Assembly (NCBI RefSeq): GCF_030317145.1 | Contig: NZ_JASZYE010000005.1 | Coordinates: 310,001-374,000 of the forward strand | Origin: Variovorax flavidus | GTDB taxonomy: Bacteria; Pseudomonadota; Gammaproteobacteria; Burkholderiales; Burkholderiaceae_C | DNA length: 64,000 nucleotides | Direction: 5' to 3' | Shown: one piece after another, positions 49,941 through 57,390 of the stretch | Position numbering within the stretch: the stretch's first letter is position 1 | Layout of the letters: every line of letters starts with the position of its first letter | Notes under the pieces: generated by a model | Databases searched by the model: none | Told to the model about the DNA's origin: nothing | What the model saw: the letters and a program-made list of their open reading frames with translations, nothing else | Translations under genes and position numbers: made by a program

Positions 49941-49987
49941 CAGGCAGCCAGGCAGCCAGGCAGCCAGGCAGCCAGGCAGCCAGGCAG
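49941..49987. repeat. Octanucleotide tandem repeat (CAGGCAGC), about 5.9 copies
   Basis: Five perfect units of CAGGCAGC (49941-49980) and a 7/8 sixth unit (49981-49987) lie in the 86-bp gap between the convergent GT61 and methyltransferase genes, 31 bp after one stop and 8 bp before the other. There is no sequence variation among units, which indicates recent expansion by slippage. It is outside coding sequence, so length changes would affect only the 3' ends of the two transcripts. Confidence 0.95.
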
Positions 49988-49995
49988 GGCAAAAT

Positions 49996-50871
49996 TTAAT
50001 CGGGACGAAGAAAGACCACGGTCTGATAGGGATCGTGAAGTTGCCAATCCACACCCAATACGCTCCACCCCAGCCAATTGCGCTCGATATAGTCCAGTGA
50101 CATCGACGTGTCGCCGTAGGTAACATCCCCATCGACAGCTGGGCGCGGGTGTGGCGTAAATGCAAAGCCTCTGGTGTCGTGATCGCGCAACATTTGGTGG
50201 CGATCAACCACGTTTTGCGAATCCTGATGGGCGTGCCAGTATGCGGGCGGGCGAATCGTCAGCGCCATAATCCCGTCAGAAGAAATTGCTTTGCGACAAG
50301 CGGACATTGCGGTCGCTGCAGCTCTTTCCGACAAATGAGTAAACACAGAGAACGCATAGATCAAGTCGAACTTGAGATCTCCAAAGGGAAGGGTCGAAGG
50401 CAAATAGTCTGACACCGCGAGATGACCAGCAACTCCGCTCTCTCTGCAAATCTCGATTGATCGATCCCACGGATCACAACCGTAGAGATTGCTTGGGTCG
50501 GTGTATTTATACATGAGCCGCATCAACCGGCCCCATCCGCACCCGTAATCTAGAATCGTCGCGTCCTGCAGCGAGCGTCCCGAGAAGTTGCGGTAGTTGT
50601 TTTCTATTGATCGAACAAATGCGCAACTTTGTTGCAGCAAATGATAGCCTGACGTCCCTGTCCAATTTCGCTGAATCTCATCTGACGCCATCCTCGGTAG
50701 ATGACGCCTGAGTGGCCCCTCATAGTCAGGGCCGAGGTTAAGCAGCAAATCACCTACCAGATCCAACGGCAGTTGCCGAAGAATTTGATATAGGCGTGAG
50801 CCGTCGTGCGAGTTAGCGTCCAACTCTTTGCGAACTAGCTCGCGATCCATTGAGTAATCTTGAATATTCAT
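49996..50871 (-). CDS. Class I SAM-dependent methyltransferase
   Basis: 291-aa methyltransferase. Motif I is DATILDYGCGWGRLMRLMY (about residues 103-121), followed by LYGCDPWDRSIEIC and the post-I region; FDLIYAFSVFTHLSERAA is motif II. An N-terminal about 90-residue helical extension (LVRKELDANSHDG, HLPRMASDEIQRNW) is not part of the core fold. Similar proteins in polysaccharide loci methylate sugars or act on nucleotide-sugar derivatives. It is transcribed leftward after the rfb genes, with a 134-bp gap (50872-51005) in which I see nothing recognisable. Confidence 0.83.
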   Translation of the reverse strand: MNIQDYSMDRELVRKELDANSHDGSRLYQILRQLPLDLVGDLLLNLGPDYEGPLRRHLPRMASDEIQRNWTGTSGYHLLQQSCAFVRSIENNYRNFSGRSLQDATILDYGCGWGRLMRLMYKYTDPSNLYGCDPWDRSIEICRESGVAGHLAVSDYLPSTLPFGDLKFDLIYAFSVFTHLSERAAATAMSACRKAISSDGIMALTIRPPAYWHAHQDSQNVVDRHQMLRDHDTRGFAFTPHPRPAVDGDVTYGDTSMSLDYIERNWLGWSVLGVDWQLHDPYQTVVFLRPD

Positions 50872-51005
50872 GCTGGTGAATTGTGCACGATTGTGAACTG
50901 ATGTCGAATCGTGATTTCAAGTTGCGCGTGCAACCCCAAGCAGAGTGTCGGGTTGCGCTCAGCACTGTCGGTCAATCACCCTCAGCGCCATACCTCGATG
51001 ATCAC

Positions 51006-51554
51006 CTAGGGAAAAAGGGCAGCCTGCTCTATCGTCAAGCCCGCTGCATCCTTGGCAGACAGTTTGGGTGGCTCTTGGATCTCGGGCCAGGCGATGCCGA
51101 GTGTCGCGTCGTTCCACACAATCGATCGCTCGTGGGCGGGTGCGTAGTAGTCAGTGGTCTTGTAGACGAAGTCGGCCGACTCGGTAAGCACCAGGAAGCC
51201 ATGAGCGAATCCGGCAGGTATCCAGAACTGCCTGTGGTTTTGTTCGCTCAGTTCTACACCCACCCATTTGCCGAAGGTGGGCGACGATCTGCGGATGTCG
51301 ACCGCGACATCGAACACCGCGCCACGCACCACGCGCACCAGTTTGCCTTGTGGCTGCTGAATCTGATAGTGGAGCCCGCGCAATACTCCCTTGGCTGATC
51401 TTGAATGGTTGTCCTGGACGAAGTCGACGTGACCGCCGATCGCTTCGTCGAATGCCTTCTGATTGAAGCTCTCGAAGAAGAAGCCGCGTGCATCACCGAA
51501 CACCTTGGGCTCGATGATGAGCAGGTCGGGGATCATTGTGGGCGTGATTTTCAT
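51006..51554 (-). CDS. rfbC: dTDP-4-dehydrorhamnose 3,5-epimerase
   Basis: 182-aa cupin-fold enzyme, third step of dTDP-L-rhamnose synthesis. Landmarks: the N-terminal PDLLIIEPKVFGDARGFFFESFNQ; FVQDNHSRSAKGVLRGLHYQ with the catalytic His; GAVFDVAVDIRRSSPTFGKW; FWIPAGFAHGFLVLTESADFVYKTTDYYAP with the catalytic Tyr region. Last of the four leftward rfb genes; its ATG overlaps the rfbA stop (ATGA). Full length and intact. Confidence 0.95.
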   Translation of the reverse strand: MKITPTMIPDLLIIEPKVFGDARGFFFESFNQKAFDEAIGGHVDFVQDNHSRSAKGVLRGLHYQIQQPQGKLVRVVRGAVFDVAVDIRRSSPTFGKWVGVELSEQNHRQFWIPAGFAHGFLVLTESADFVYKTTDYYAPAHERSIVWNDATLGIAWPEIQEPPKLSAKDAAGLTIEQAALFP

Positions 51555-52444
51555 GAGTGAATTTCGTCGGTCAAGAGTCGGTTGAGGTACTTGCCGTAGC
51601 CACTTTTTTCAAGCGGCGCAGCAAGCTTCGCGAGTTGCTCTTGGTCGATGAACCCATGCCGCCATGCAATCTCTTCCGGGCACGCGATCTTGAGACCCTG
51701 CCGATGCTCGAGCGTAGCAATGAACTGCCCGGCCTCCAGCAGGCTCTCGTGCGTGCCAGTATCCAGCCATGCATATCCGCGCTGCATGATCTGCACATTG
51801 AGCTTGCCGAGGTCCAGATAGGCCTGATTGACGGCCGTGATCTCCAACTCCCCGCGAGCGCTCGGCTTCACCGCCTTGGCGATGTCGATGACGTGGTTGT
51901 CATAGAAGTAGAGGCCTGTCACCGCGTAGCTGCTCTTCGGCTTGAGCGGCTTCTCCTCGATGCTGCTTGCCTTGCCGTTCTCATCGAAGGCCACCACGCC
52001 ATAACGCTCCGGATCGTGCACGTGATAGGCAAATACGGTCGCGCCTGACTTCTTGGCATCGGCATCGGCTTCGGCCAGAAGGTGCGCGAAATCATGCCCG
52101 TAGAAGATGTTGTCCCCCAGCACGAGCGCGCTCGGTGCGTCGCCGATGAACTTGTCGCCGATGATGAAGGCTTGCGCCAGCCCGTCCGGACTCGGCTGCA
52201 CTGCGTATTGCAGATTGATGCCCCACTGGCTGCCATCGCCCAACAGCTGCTGGAAGCGCGGCGTGTCCTGCGGCGTGCTGATGACAAGAATGTCGCGCAT
52301 GCCCCCAAGCATCAAGGTGCTGAGCGGGTAGTAGATCATCGGCTTGTCGTACACCGGCAGCAATTGCTTGCTCATTGCCAGGGTGGCCGGATGGAGGCGG
52401 GTGCCGGAACCGCCGGCCAGGATGATGCCTTTGCGTTGCGTCAT
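51551..52444 (-). CDS. rfbA: Glucose-1-phosphate thymidylyltransferase
   Basis: 297-aa nucleotidyltransferase, first step of dTDP-L-rhamnose synthesis and the feedback point of the pathway. Signature GGSGTRLHPATLAMSKQLLP at residues 11-30; YDKPMIYYPLSTLMLGG; LVLGDNIFYGHDF with the metal-binding Asp; SIEEKPLKPKSSYAVTGLYFYD; and AWLDTGTHESLLEAGQFI. Length and motifs fit RmlA/RfbA exactly. It starts 21 bp after rfbD and its stop overlaps rfbC. Confidence 0.96.
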   Translation of the reverse strand: MTQRKGIILAGGSGTRLHPATLAMSKQLLPVYDKPMIYYPLSTLMLGGMRDILVISTPQDTPRFQQLLGDGSQWGINLQYAVQPSPDGLAQAFIIGDKFIGDAPSALVLGDNIFYGHDFAHLLAEADADAKKSGATVFAYHVHDPERYGVVAFDENGKASSIEEKPLKPKSSYAVTGLYFYDNHVIDIAKAVKPSARGELEITAVNQAYLDLGKLNVQIMQRGYAWLDTGTHESLLEAGQFIATLEHRQGLKIACPEEIAWRHGFIDQEQLAKLAAPLEKSGYGKYLNRLLTDEIHS

Positions 52445-52465
52445 GAGTTCTTCGTGGTGATGGGA

Positions 52466-53356
52466 TCAGAGCGTTTCGCGCAGCATGCGCGCGACGCCTG
52501 CCTGCCAGTGTGGCAGGACGAGGCCGAAGGTAGCTTGGAGTTTTGAGGTATCGAGGCGCGAGTTGTTCGGCCGCACAGCTGGCGTCGGAAACGCGCTGGT
52601 CGGCACCGGATCCACCGCCTCGGGCCCGGCCTTGAGTGCAACGCCCGCTGCTTGCGCCTGCTCCAGCACGAAGCGCGCGTAGCCATGCCACGTCGTTTCG
52701 CCGCTGGCTACGAGGTGATAGAGCCCGACCTTGCCGGGATCACGCAGCGTGTCGCAGATCGCGTGAGCCGTCACGTCCGCCAGCAGCTCCGCCCCGGTCG
52801 GCGCGCCGAACTGATCGTCGATAACCGTCAGCCGCTCCCTCTCCTGCGCCAGTCGCAGCATGGTCTTCGCAAAATTCCCGCCCCGCGCCGCGTACACCCA
52901 GCTAGTGCGAAAAATCAGGTGGTTTGCACAGTGCTTCGCCACCAGCTGCTCGCCTTCCAGCTTCGTCTGACCGTAGACGCTCAAGGGACCGGTGTCGTCG
53001 CCCTCCTGCCAGGGCCTGTCTCCGCTGCCATCGAAAACGTAGTCGGTCGAGTAGTGGACCATGAGCGCGCCGATCTGCTGCGCTGCCTCCGCTACCACAC
53101 CCGGCGACGTTGCATTCAGCTTGCGCGCGAATTCGGGTTCACTCTCGGCCTTGTCGACGGCCGTGTGCGCCGCAGCATTGACGATGACGTCCGGCCGCAC
53201 CTTCAGGACCGTTTCGGCCAGTTGCTCGGGACGGCTGAAGTCCGCATGGAAGTCCGTGCTGTCGAAGTCCAGCGCCACCAGTTCGCCGAGCGGCGCCAGG
53301 CTGCGCTGCAACTCCCAGCCGACCTGCCCGCCCTTGCCAAGCAGCAGAAGCTTCAT
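52466..53356 (-). CDS. rfbD: dTDP-4-dehydrorhamnose reductase
   Basis: 296-aa extended SDR giving dTDP-L-rhamnose, last step of the pathway. The ATG at 53356 (MKLLLLGKGGQVGWELQ) overlaps the rfbB stop as ATGA and places the NAD(P) loop GKGGQVG at residues 8-14. Other markers are VIVNAAAHTAVDKAE, YSTDYVFDGSGD, the catalytic VYGQTKLEGEQLV and RTSWVYAARGGNFAKTML. The C-terminus RPNNSRLDTSKLQATFGL is typical. Intact, normal length. Confidence 0.95.
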   Translation of the reverse strand: MKLLLLGKGGQVGWELQRSLAPLGELVALDFDSTDFHADFSRPEQLAETVLKVRPDVIVNAAAHTAVDKAESEPEFARKLNATSPGVVAEAAQQIGALMVHYSTDYVFDGSGDRPWQEGDDTGPLSVYGQTKLEGEQLVAKHCANHLIFRTSWVYAARGGNFAKTMLRLAQERERLTVIDDQFGAPTGAELLADVTAHAICDTLRDPGKVGLYHLVASGETTWHGYARFVLEQAQAAGVALKAGPEAVDPVPTSAFPTPAVRPNNSRLDTSKLQATFGLVLPHWQAGVARMLRETL

Positions 53357-54432
53357 GCCTGCGCCTTCGCCGGTTCGCCCGCGTATTGCTTCTGGACCCA
53401 CTCGCGATACGCGCCACTTTGCACATTGCGCACCCACTCCCCGTTGGCCAGGTACCACTCGACCGTCTTGCGAATGCCCGTGTCGAAAGTCTCCGCGGGC
53501 TTCCACCCGAGCTCGCGCTCAAGCTTGCGCGCATCGATCGCGTAGCGCCGGTCATGGCCCGGACGGTCGGTGACGTAGGTGATCTGCTCGCGGTAGCTCT
53601 TGCCATCGGCGCGGGGGCGGAGTTCGTCGAGCAGTGCGCAAACGGTGTTGACGATCTCGATATTGGGCTTCTCGTTCCAGCCGCCGACGTTGTAGGTCTC
53701 GCCGAGACGCCCTGCTTCGAGCACTCGGCGGATGGCGCTGCAGTGGTCCTTGACGTAGAGCCAGTCGCGGACCTGCATGCCGTCTCCGTACACCGGCAGC
53801 GACTTGCCGGCGAGCGCGTTGACGATCATCAGGGGGATGAGCTTCTCGGGGAAGTGGAACGGACCATAGTTGTTGGAACAATTGGTCGTGAGCACCGGCA
53901 GGCCGTAGGTGTGATGCCACGCCCGCACCAGGTGGTCGCTGGCCGCCTTGCTGGCCGAATAGGGGCTGTTGGGTTCGTACTTGTTCTCTTCCGTGAAAGC
54001 CGGATCGGATGCCGAAAGCGAGCCGTAGACCTCATCGGTCGAGACATGCAGGAAGCGGAAGGCCTGCTTCTGGTCCGCGGGCAGCGCGCTCCAATGGCCG
54101 CGCACGGACTCCAGCAACCTGAAAGTGCCGAGTACGTTGGTTTGCACGAAATCCTCGGGCCCGTGGATGGAACGGTCCACATGCGATTCGGCTGCGAAGT
54201 TCACCACGGCGCGCGGCTTGTGTTCCGCCAGAAGCCTATCGACCAGCGCGCTGTCGCCGATGTCCCCCTGCACGAACACGTGCCTGGCGTCGTCCTTGAG
54301 CGAAGCGAGTGTCTCAAGGTTGCCGGCATAGGTCAGCTTGTCGAGATTCACGACGGCTTCGCCACTTTGGGCAATCCAGTCGAGAACGAAATTGGCACCG
54401 ATGAAGCCGGCGCCGCCGGTCACTAGGATCAT
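53353..54432 (-). CDS. rfbB: dTDP-glucose 4,6-dehydratase
   Basis: 359-aa extended SDR, second step of dTDP-L-rhamnose synthesis and first gene of the leftward rfbBDAC operon. The ATG at 54432 (MILVTGGAGFIGANFV) is chosen because the NAD loop GGAGFIGAN is then at residues 6-14. Catalytic Asp-Glu lie in HVSTDEVYGSLSASDPAF and Tyr-x-x-x-Lys in SPYSASKAASDHLV. NCSNNYGPFHFPEKLIPLMI and GDGMQVRDWLYVKDHC are standard. A 161-bp gap separates it from the divergent phasin gene. Confidence 0.96.
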   Translation of the reverse strand: MILVTGGAGFIGANFVLDWIAQSGEAVVNLDKLTYAGNLETLASLKDDARHVFVQGDIGDSALVDRLLAEHKPRAVVNFAAESHVDRSIHGPEDFVQTNVLGTFRLLESVRGHWSALPADQKQAFRFLHVSTDEVYGSLSASDPAFTEENKYEPNSPYSASKAASDHLVRAWHHTYGLPVLTTNCSNNYGPFHFPEKLIPLMIVNALAGKSLPVYGDGMQVRDWLYVKDHCSAIRRVLEAGRLGETYNVGGWNEKPNIEIVNTVCALLDELRPRADGKSYREQITYVTDRPGHDRRYAIDARKLERELGWKPAETFDTGIRKTVEWYLANGEWVRNVQSGAYREWVQKQYAGEPAKAQA

Positions 54433-54593
54433 GGGGAAATCCCTCTCTTCTTTATTGTCGGAATAGTCGCCTGCCGGCGGCAAGGGGCGGATTATCCCAT
54501 TCGGGAATGTTTCAAAAAGCTGCTAGACCCCCACCTCTACACGGATCCATCCGACCCCGGCTAGAGTCCCCAAGACCCCTGAAGGAACACACC

Positions 54594-55082
54594 ATGTCCA
54601 CCCCCGAAGACGACAAACCCACAGACCGCATCAAAGACTCCGCCCAGCAGATCTGGCTCGCCGGTCTCGGCGCCTTTGCCAAGATGCAGCAGGAAGGCAG
54701 CAAGGCCTTCGAAGCGCTGGTGAAGGACGGCGTGGGGGTCCAGAAGAAGACCCAGCAGGCTGCCGAGGAAACCCTGGCTCAGGCGCAGGCCCGGATGGCC
54801 GGCTTCGCCAGCGAGTTCGGCACCAAGGCCGCAGGCGGCTGGGGCAAGCTGGAGAACATCTTCGAGGAACGCGTGGCGCGCGCCCTCGAAAAGCTCGGCA
54901 TGCCTTCGGCCCAGGAAGTGGCCGCGTTGCAGGCGCGTGTCGAAGCCCTCGAGGCGCAACTGCAAAGCAAGGCTGCGACCACCAGTGCGCCGGCACGTCC
55001 AGCGGCGCGCAAGACGGCCGCTCGCAAGTCGGCGGACAGCGCCAAGCCCTCGCAGCGTCACAAGGCCAGCGGCAGTAGCTGA
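54594..55082 (+). CDS. Phasin family protein (PHA granule-associated)
   Basis: 162-aa granule-surface protein of the PhaF/PhaI type. The ATG at 54594 is preceded by GAAGGAAC. The N-terminal half is the amphipathic phasin helix region: AQQIWLAGLGAFAKMQQEGSK, FEALVKDGVGVQKKTQQAAEE. A short coiled coil follows (EVAALQARVEALEAQLQS). The tail, about residues 128-162, is Ala/Pro/Lys/Arg-rich (RPAARKTAARKS), like the DNA-binding histone-like tails of PhaF. It probably coats polyhydroxyalkanoate granules and may tether them to the nucleoid. Divergent from rfbB, followed by a TetR gene. Confidence 0.88.
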   Translation: MSTPEDDKPTDRIKDSAQQIWLAGLGAFAKMQQEGSKAFEALVKDGVGVQKKTQQAAEETLAQAQARMAGFASEFGTKAAGGWGKLENIFEERVARALEKLGMPSAQEVAALQARVEALEAQLQSKAATTSAPARPAARKTAARKSADSAKPSQRHKASGSS

Positions 55083-55198
55083 ATCGGCCTGACCAGCAAC
55101 TGAGCCTCGCCACCGCTCGCGGGGCAAGCGGCGATCCCTGCACCGGGCGCGACAGAGTTGCGCTAGAGTGTCCCAAAGAGACAAAACGGGGCTCCGAC

Positions 55199-55873
55199 AT
55201 GGCCAAGAAAGCGCCACGCCGCACTGCACAACGCATCCTCGAAGCCGCACTTGACCTGTTCAACCGGTTCGGGGAGCCGAACGTCTCCACGACCTTGGTG
55301 GCCGGCGAACTCAACATCAGCCCCGGCAATCTCTACTACCACTACCCGGCCAAGGACGAGCTCATCAACCGGCTCTACGAAGGCTACGAGACCGAGCTCA
55401 ACACCCTGCTGCATGCGAGCGAAGGCGTGCACGATGTCGAGGACGCATGGTTCTTCATGCACAGCCTGTTCGAGCTGATCTGGCGCTACCGCTTCCTCTA
55501 CCGCGACCTGAATGACCTGCTGAGCAAGAACCGGCACCTCGAGACGCAATTCCAGCTCGTGCTCAAGAACAAGGCGCGTGCCATCCGGGCCCTGTTGGCC
55601 GGCCTGGGCCGCGCCGGACACCTGGACATCGACGCGCGCGAGGTCGACACGCTGGCGCAGAGCATGGTGGTCGTGCTCACCTACTGGCTCAGCTACGAAT
55701 ACGTACGCAACCCGCGGGAAGCGCTCGAGCCCGGGCATGCCCAGGGCGCCCTCCTGCGCGGAGCGCATCACACGCTGCATTTGCTCGCGCCCTATCTCGC
55801 GACGGAGCAACGGCGGCATTTGCTCACACTCAGTAGCGCCTATACAGGCGAAGATCAACCTGCAACGGTCTGA
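55199..55873 (+). CDS. TetR family transcriptional regulator
   Basis: 224-aa regulator. Helix-turn-helix: STTLVAGELNISPGNLYYHYPAKDELINRLY (about residues 31-61), with the TetR recognition helix NLYYHY. The ligand domain is rich in aromatic residues (AWFFMHSLFELIWRYRFLYRDL, MVVVLTYWLSYEY), which suits an acyl or other hydrophobic ligand. The ATG at 55199 is preceded by GGGGC. Position after the phasin gene and before the acyl-CoA-binding-protein gene suggests control of PHA or acyl-CoA functions, but no operator is evident. Confidence 0.87.
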   Translation: MAKKAPRRTAQRILEAALDLFNRFGEPNVSTTLVAGELNISPGNLYYHYPAKDELINRLYEGYETELNTLLHASEGVHDVEDAWFFMHSLFELIWRYRFLYRDLNDLLSKNRHLETQFQLVLKNKARAIRALLAGLGRAGHLDIDAREVDTLAQSMVVVLTYWLSYEYVRNPREALEPGHAQGALLRGAHHTLHLLAPYLATEQRRHLLTLSSAYTGEDQPATV

Positions 55874-55884
55874 CCCTCTATCGA

Positions 55885-56715
55885 ATGACCCCACCGGACC
55901 TCCAACCTCCCTCGCTGCTGTCCGCCGGCGCCCCTCCCGCAACGGGGCCATGGACCCGATTGCCCTACCTTGATGCCCCCCGGTTCGACAGTTCCAACCT
56001 GCTGACACACTGGCCTCGCCTGCATGCCGGCCAGGGATTGCAGCCGCCGGTACCAGGCCCTCTGGCCGAGGGTTGGGCGCTCTATCACAGCGGCGAGTTC
56101 GAGCGGGCGGTGGCGATCGCGCTGAAGCACGGCCACGAAGGCCTGGCGCTCGCCAACCAGGCCACGGCCATCTATGCGAACTACCTGGAGCCACGCGAAT
56201 CGGTCCGGCTGGCGCTCTTCAAGCAGGTGGCCGAGCGCACCACCGCCCAGGTCGCCGCCGAGCCCGACAACTGCCAGGCGCTCTATTGGCAGGCCTACGC
56301 GTTGGGACGCTACAGCCAGGGGATCAGCGTTGCGCGCGCGCTGGCGCAGGGTCTGGGCGGCAAGGTCAAGGGCGCGCTGGAACGCGTGATCGAGCTGCAG
56401 CCGCATCATGCGGACGCGCACGCGGCGCTCGGCGCGTTCCACGCCGAAGTGATCGACAAGGTTGGCTCGCTGGTCGGCCGCATGACCTACGGCGTGCGCG
56501 CCGACACCGCCATCGAGCTCTTCGAACGCAGCCTGCAGATCAACCCGCACTCGGCCAGCGTCCTGATGGAGTACGCCCGCGGGCTGCTGATGCTGCAAGG
56601 CGACTCGCGCATGGCCGAGGCCACCCGGCTCTACGAAAAGGCGGCATCCCTCGAGCCGGCCGACGCGCGCGAACGCCTGGACGTGGAGCTGGCCCGCGCC
56701 GGGCTTTCCGATTGA
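55885..56715 (+). CDS. Tetratricopeptide-repeat-like protein
   Basis: 276-aa cytoplasmic protein with no signal peptide. After a proline-rich N-terminus (about 60 residues), helical repeats follow that fit a TPR solenoid: LAEGWALYHSGEFERAVAIA, ANQATAIYANYLEPRE, ALERVIELQPHHADAHAALGAFHA and AIELFERSLQINPHSASVLMEYARG, with the TPR pattern of small residues and Pro at the end. It is likely a scaffold or adaptor. Starts 11 bp after the TetR stop and may be co-transcribed with it; the acyl-CoA-binding-protein gene follows after 56 bp. Confidence 0.8.
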   Translation: MTPPDLQPPSLLSAGAPPATGPWTRLPYLDAPRFDSSNLLTHWPRLHAGQGLQPPVPGPLAEGWALYHSGEFERAVAIALKHGHEGLALANQATAIYANYLEPRESVRLALFKQVAERTTAQVAAEPDNCQALYWQAYALGRYSQGISVARALAQGLGGKVKGALERVIELQPHHADAHAALGAFHAEVIDKVGSLVGRMTYGVRADTAIELFERSLQINPHSASVLMEYARGLLMLQGDSRMAEATRLYEKAASLEPADARERLDVELARAGLSD

Positions 56716-56771
56716 GATTTATAGACGGCGTCGTCACTTAAGATCGCGTCTTTTGACGAAACCCTGCCGCC

Positions 56772-57026
56772 ATGTCTGACCTGAACGCACAGTTCGAAGC
56801 CGCCCAAGCCAATTCCAAACTGCTCGCCGAGCGCCCGGACAACCCGACGCTGCTGAAGATCTACGGACTCTTCAAGCAGGCCACCGCCGGCGACAACGCA
56901 GAGAAAAAGCCGAGCTTCAGCGACATCGTCGCTCGCGCGAAGTGGGACGCATGGACGTCGCGCAAGGGCCTGAGCGCCGACGAGGCCAAGCAGCAGTACA
57001 TCGACCTGATCGAATCACTGCGCTGA
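56772..57026 (+). CDS. Acyl-CoA-binding protein
   Basis: 84-aa ACBP, a four-helix cytosolic protein that binds medium- and long-chain acyl-CoA. The full domain is visible: LNAQFEAAQANSKLLAERP, then LLKIYGLFKQATAGDN with the Tyr and Lys that contact CoA, ARAKWDAWTSRKGLSADEA and YIDLIESL. Bacterial ACBPs are patchily distributed and often found with acyl-CoA or PHA genes, as here beside a PHA-system protein. A hairpin follows 7 bp after the stop. Confidence 0.92.
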   Translation: MSDLNAQFEAAQANSKLLAERPDNPTLLKIYGLFKQATAGDNAEKKPSFSDIVARAKWDAWTSRKGLSADEAKQQYIDLIESLR

Positions 57027-57032
57027 GCCGGA

Positions 57033-57050
57033 GCGCCCCCACCGGGGCGC
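57033..57050. terminator. Hairpin between convergent ACBP and PHA-system genes
   Basis: GCGCCCC (57033-57039) and GGGGCGC (57044-57050) form a perfect 7-bp stem with a CACC loop in the 28-bp gap between the two stop codons. There is no U-tract in either direction, so termination may be weak or need Rho. Confidence 0.45.
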
Positions 57051-57054
57051 CGCT

Positions 57055-57390
57055 TCAGAGCCAGTCCTTGTCGTTGTACGCGTCGTCGTCCGCGGGCGCC
57101 TTGGCGCCGAGCAACGCGTCGAGGCTCTGCAGCAAACGCTGCTCGATCTGCTCGCTGAAGCTTCCATACAGGAAGCCCAGCGTCGCATTCAGCGTGAACG
57201 TGTCCGCGCTGACCTCCACACTGCCATCGATACCCGCCCGGTTGAACTGCGCCACGTCGCAGACCTCGCCCTCGGCGTAGGTGCATTCCATGCCGTAGTC
57301 CTGCTCGGCCTGCTGCATCCATTGGCGCGCGACCTCGCGCGCGGCGGCCAGTCCCAGGCCGTGATTGCGTTCGATGTGGATCTCAGACAC
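57055..57390 (-). CDS. Polyhydroxyalkanoic acid system family protein
   Basis: 111-aa protein of the PHA_gran_rgn family, small proteins often coded near PHA genes. Landmarks: SEIHIERNHGLGLAAAREVARQWMQQAE at the N-terminus, YGMECTYAEGEVCDVAQFNRAG, and GSVEVSADTFTLNATLGFLYGSFSEQIEQRL. Related to START/SRPBCC-like folds by shape; the biochemical role is unknown. Its start lies inside the 3' end of nothing, but its own 5' end overlaps the aminopeptidase stop by 8 bp, so it is translationally coupled to that gene. Confidence 0.87.
   Translation of the reverse strand: MSEIHIERNHGLGLAAAREVARQWMQQAEQDYGMECTYAEGEVCDVAQFNRAGIDGSVEVSADTFTLNATLGFLYGSFSEQIEQRLLQSLDALLGAKAPADDDAYNDKDWL

Noticed and set aside
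49941..49987. CRISPR array
   Set aside because: Units are 8 bp and contiguous with no spacers; this is a simple tandem repeat, and no cas gene is nearby.
34019..54432. Insertion sequence or phage genes at the borders of the A/T-rich polysaccharide cassette
   Set aside because: I looked for transposase or integrase motifs and terminal repeats at both borders and found none; exchange by flanking homologous recombination explains it better.
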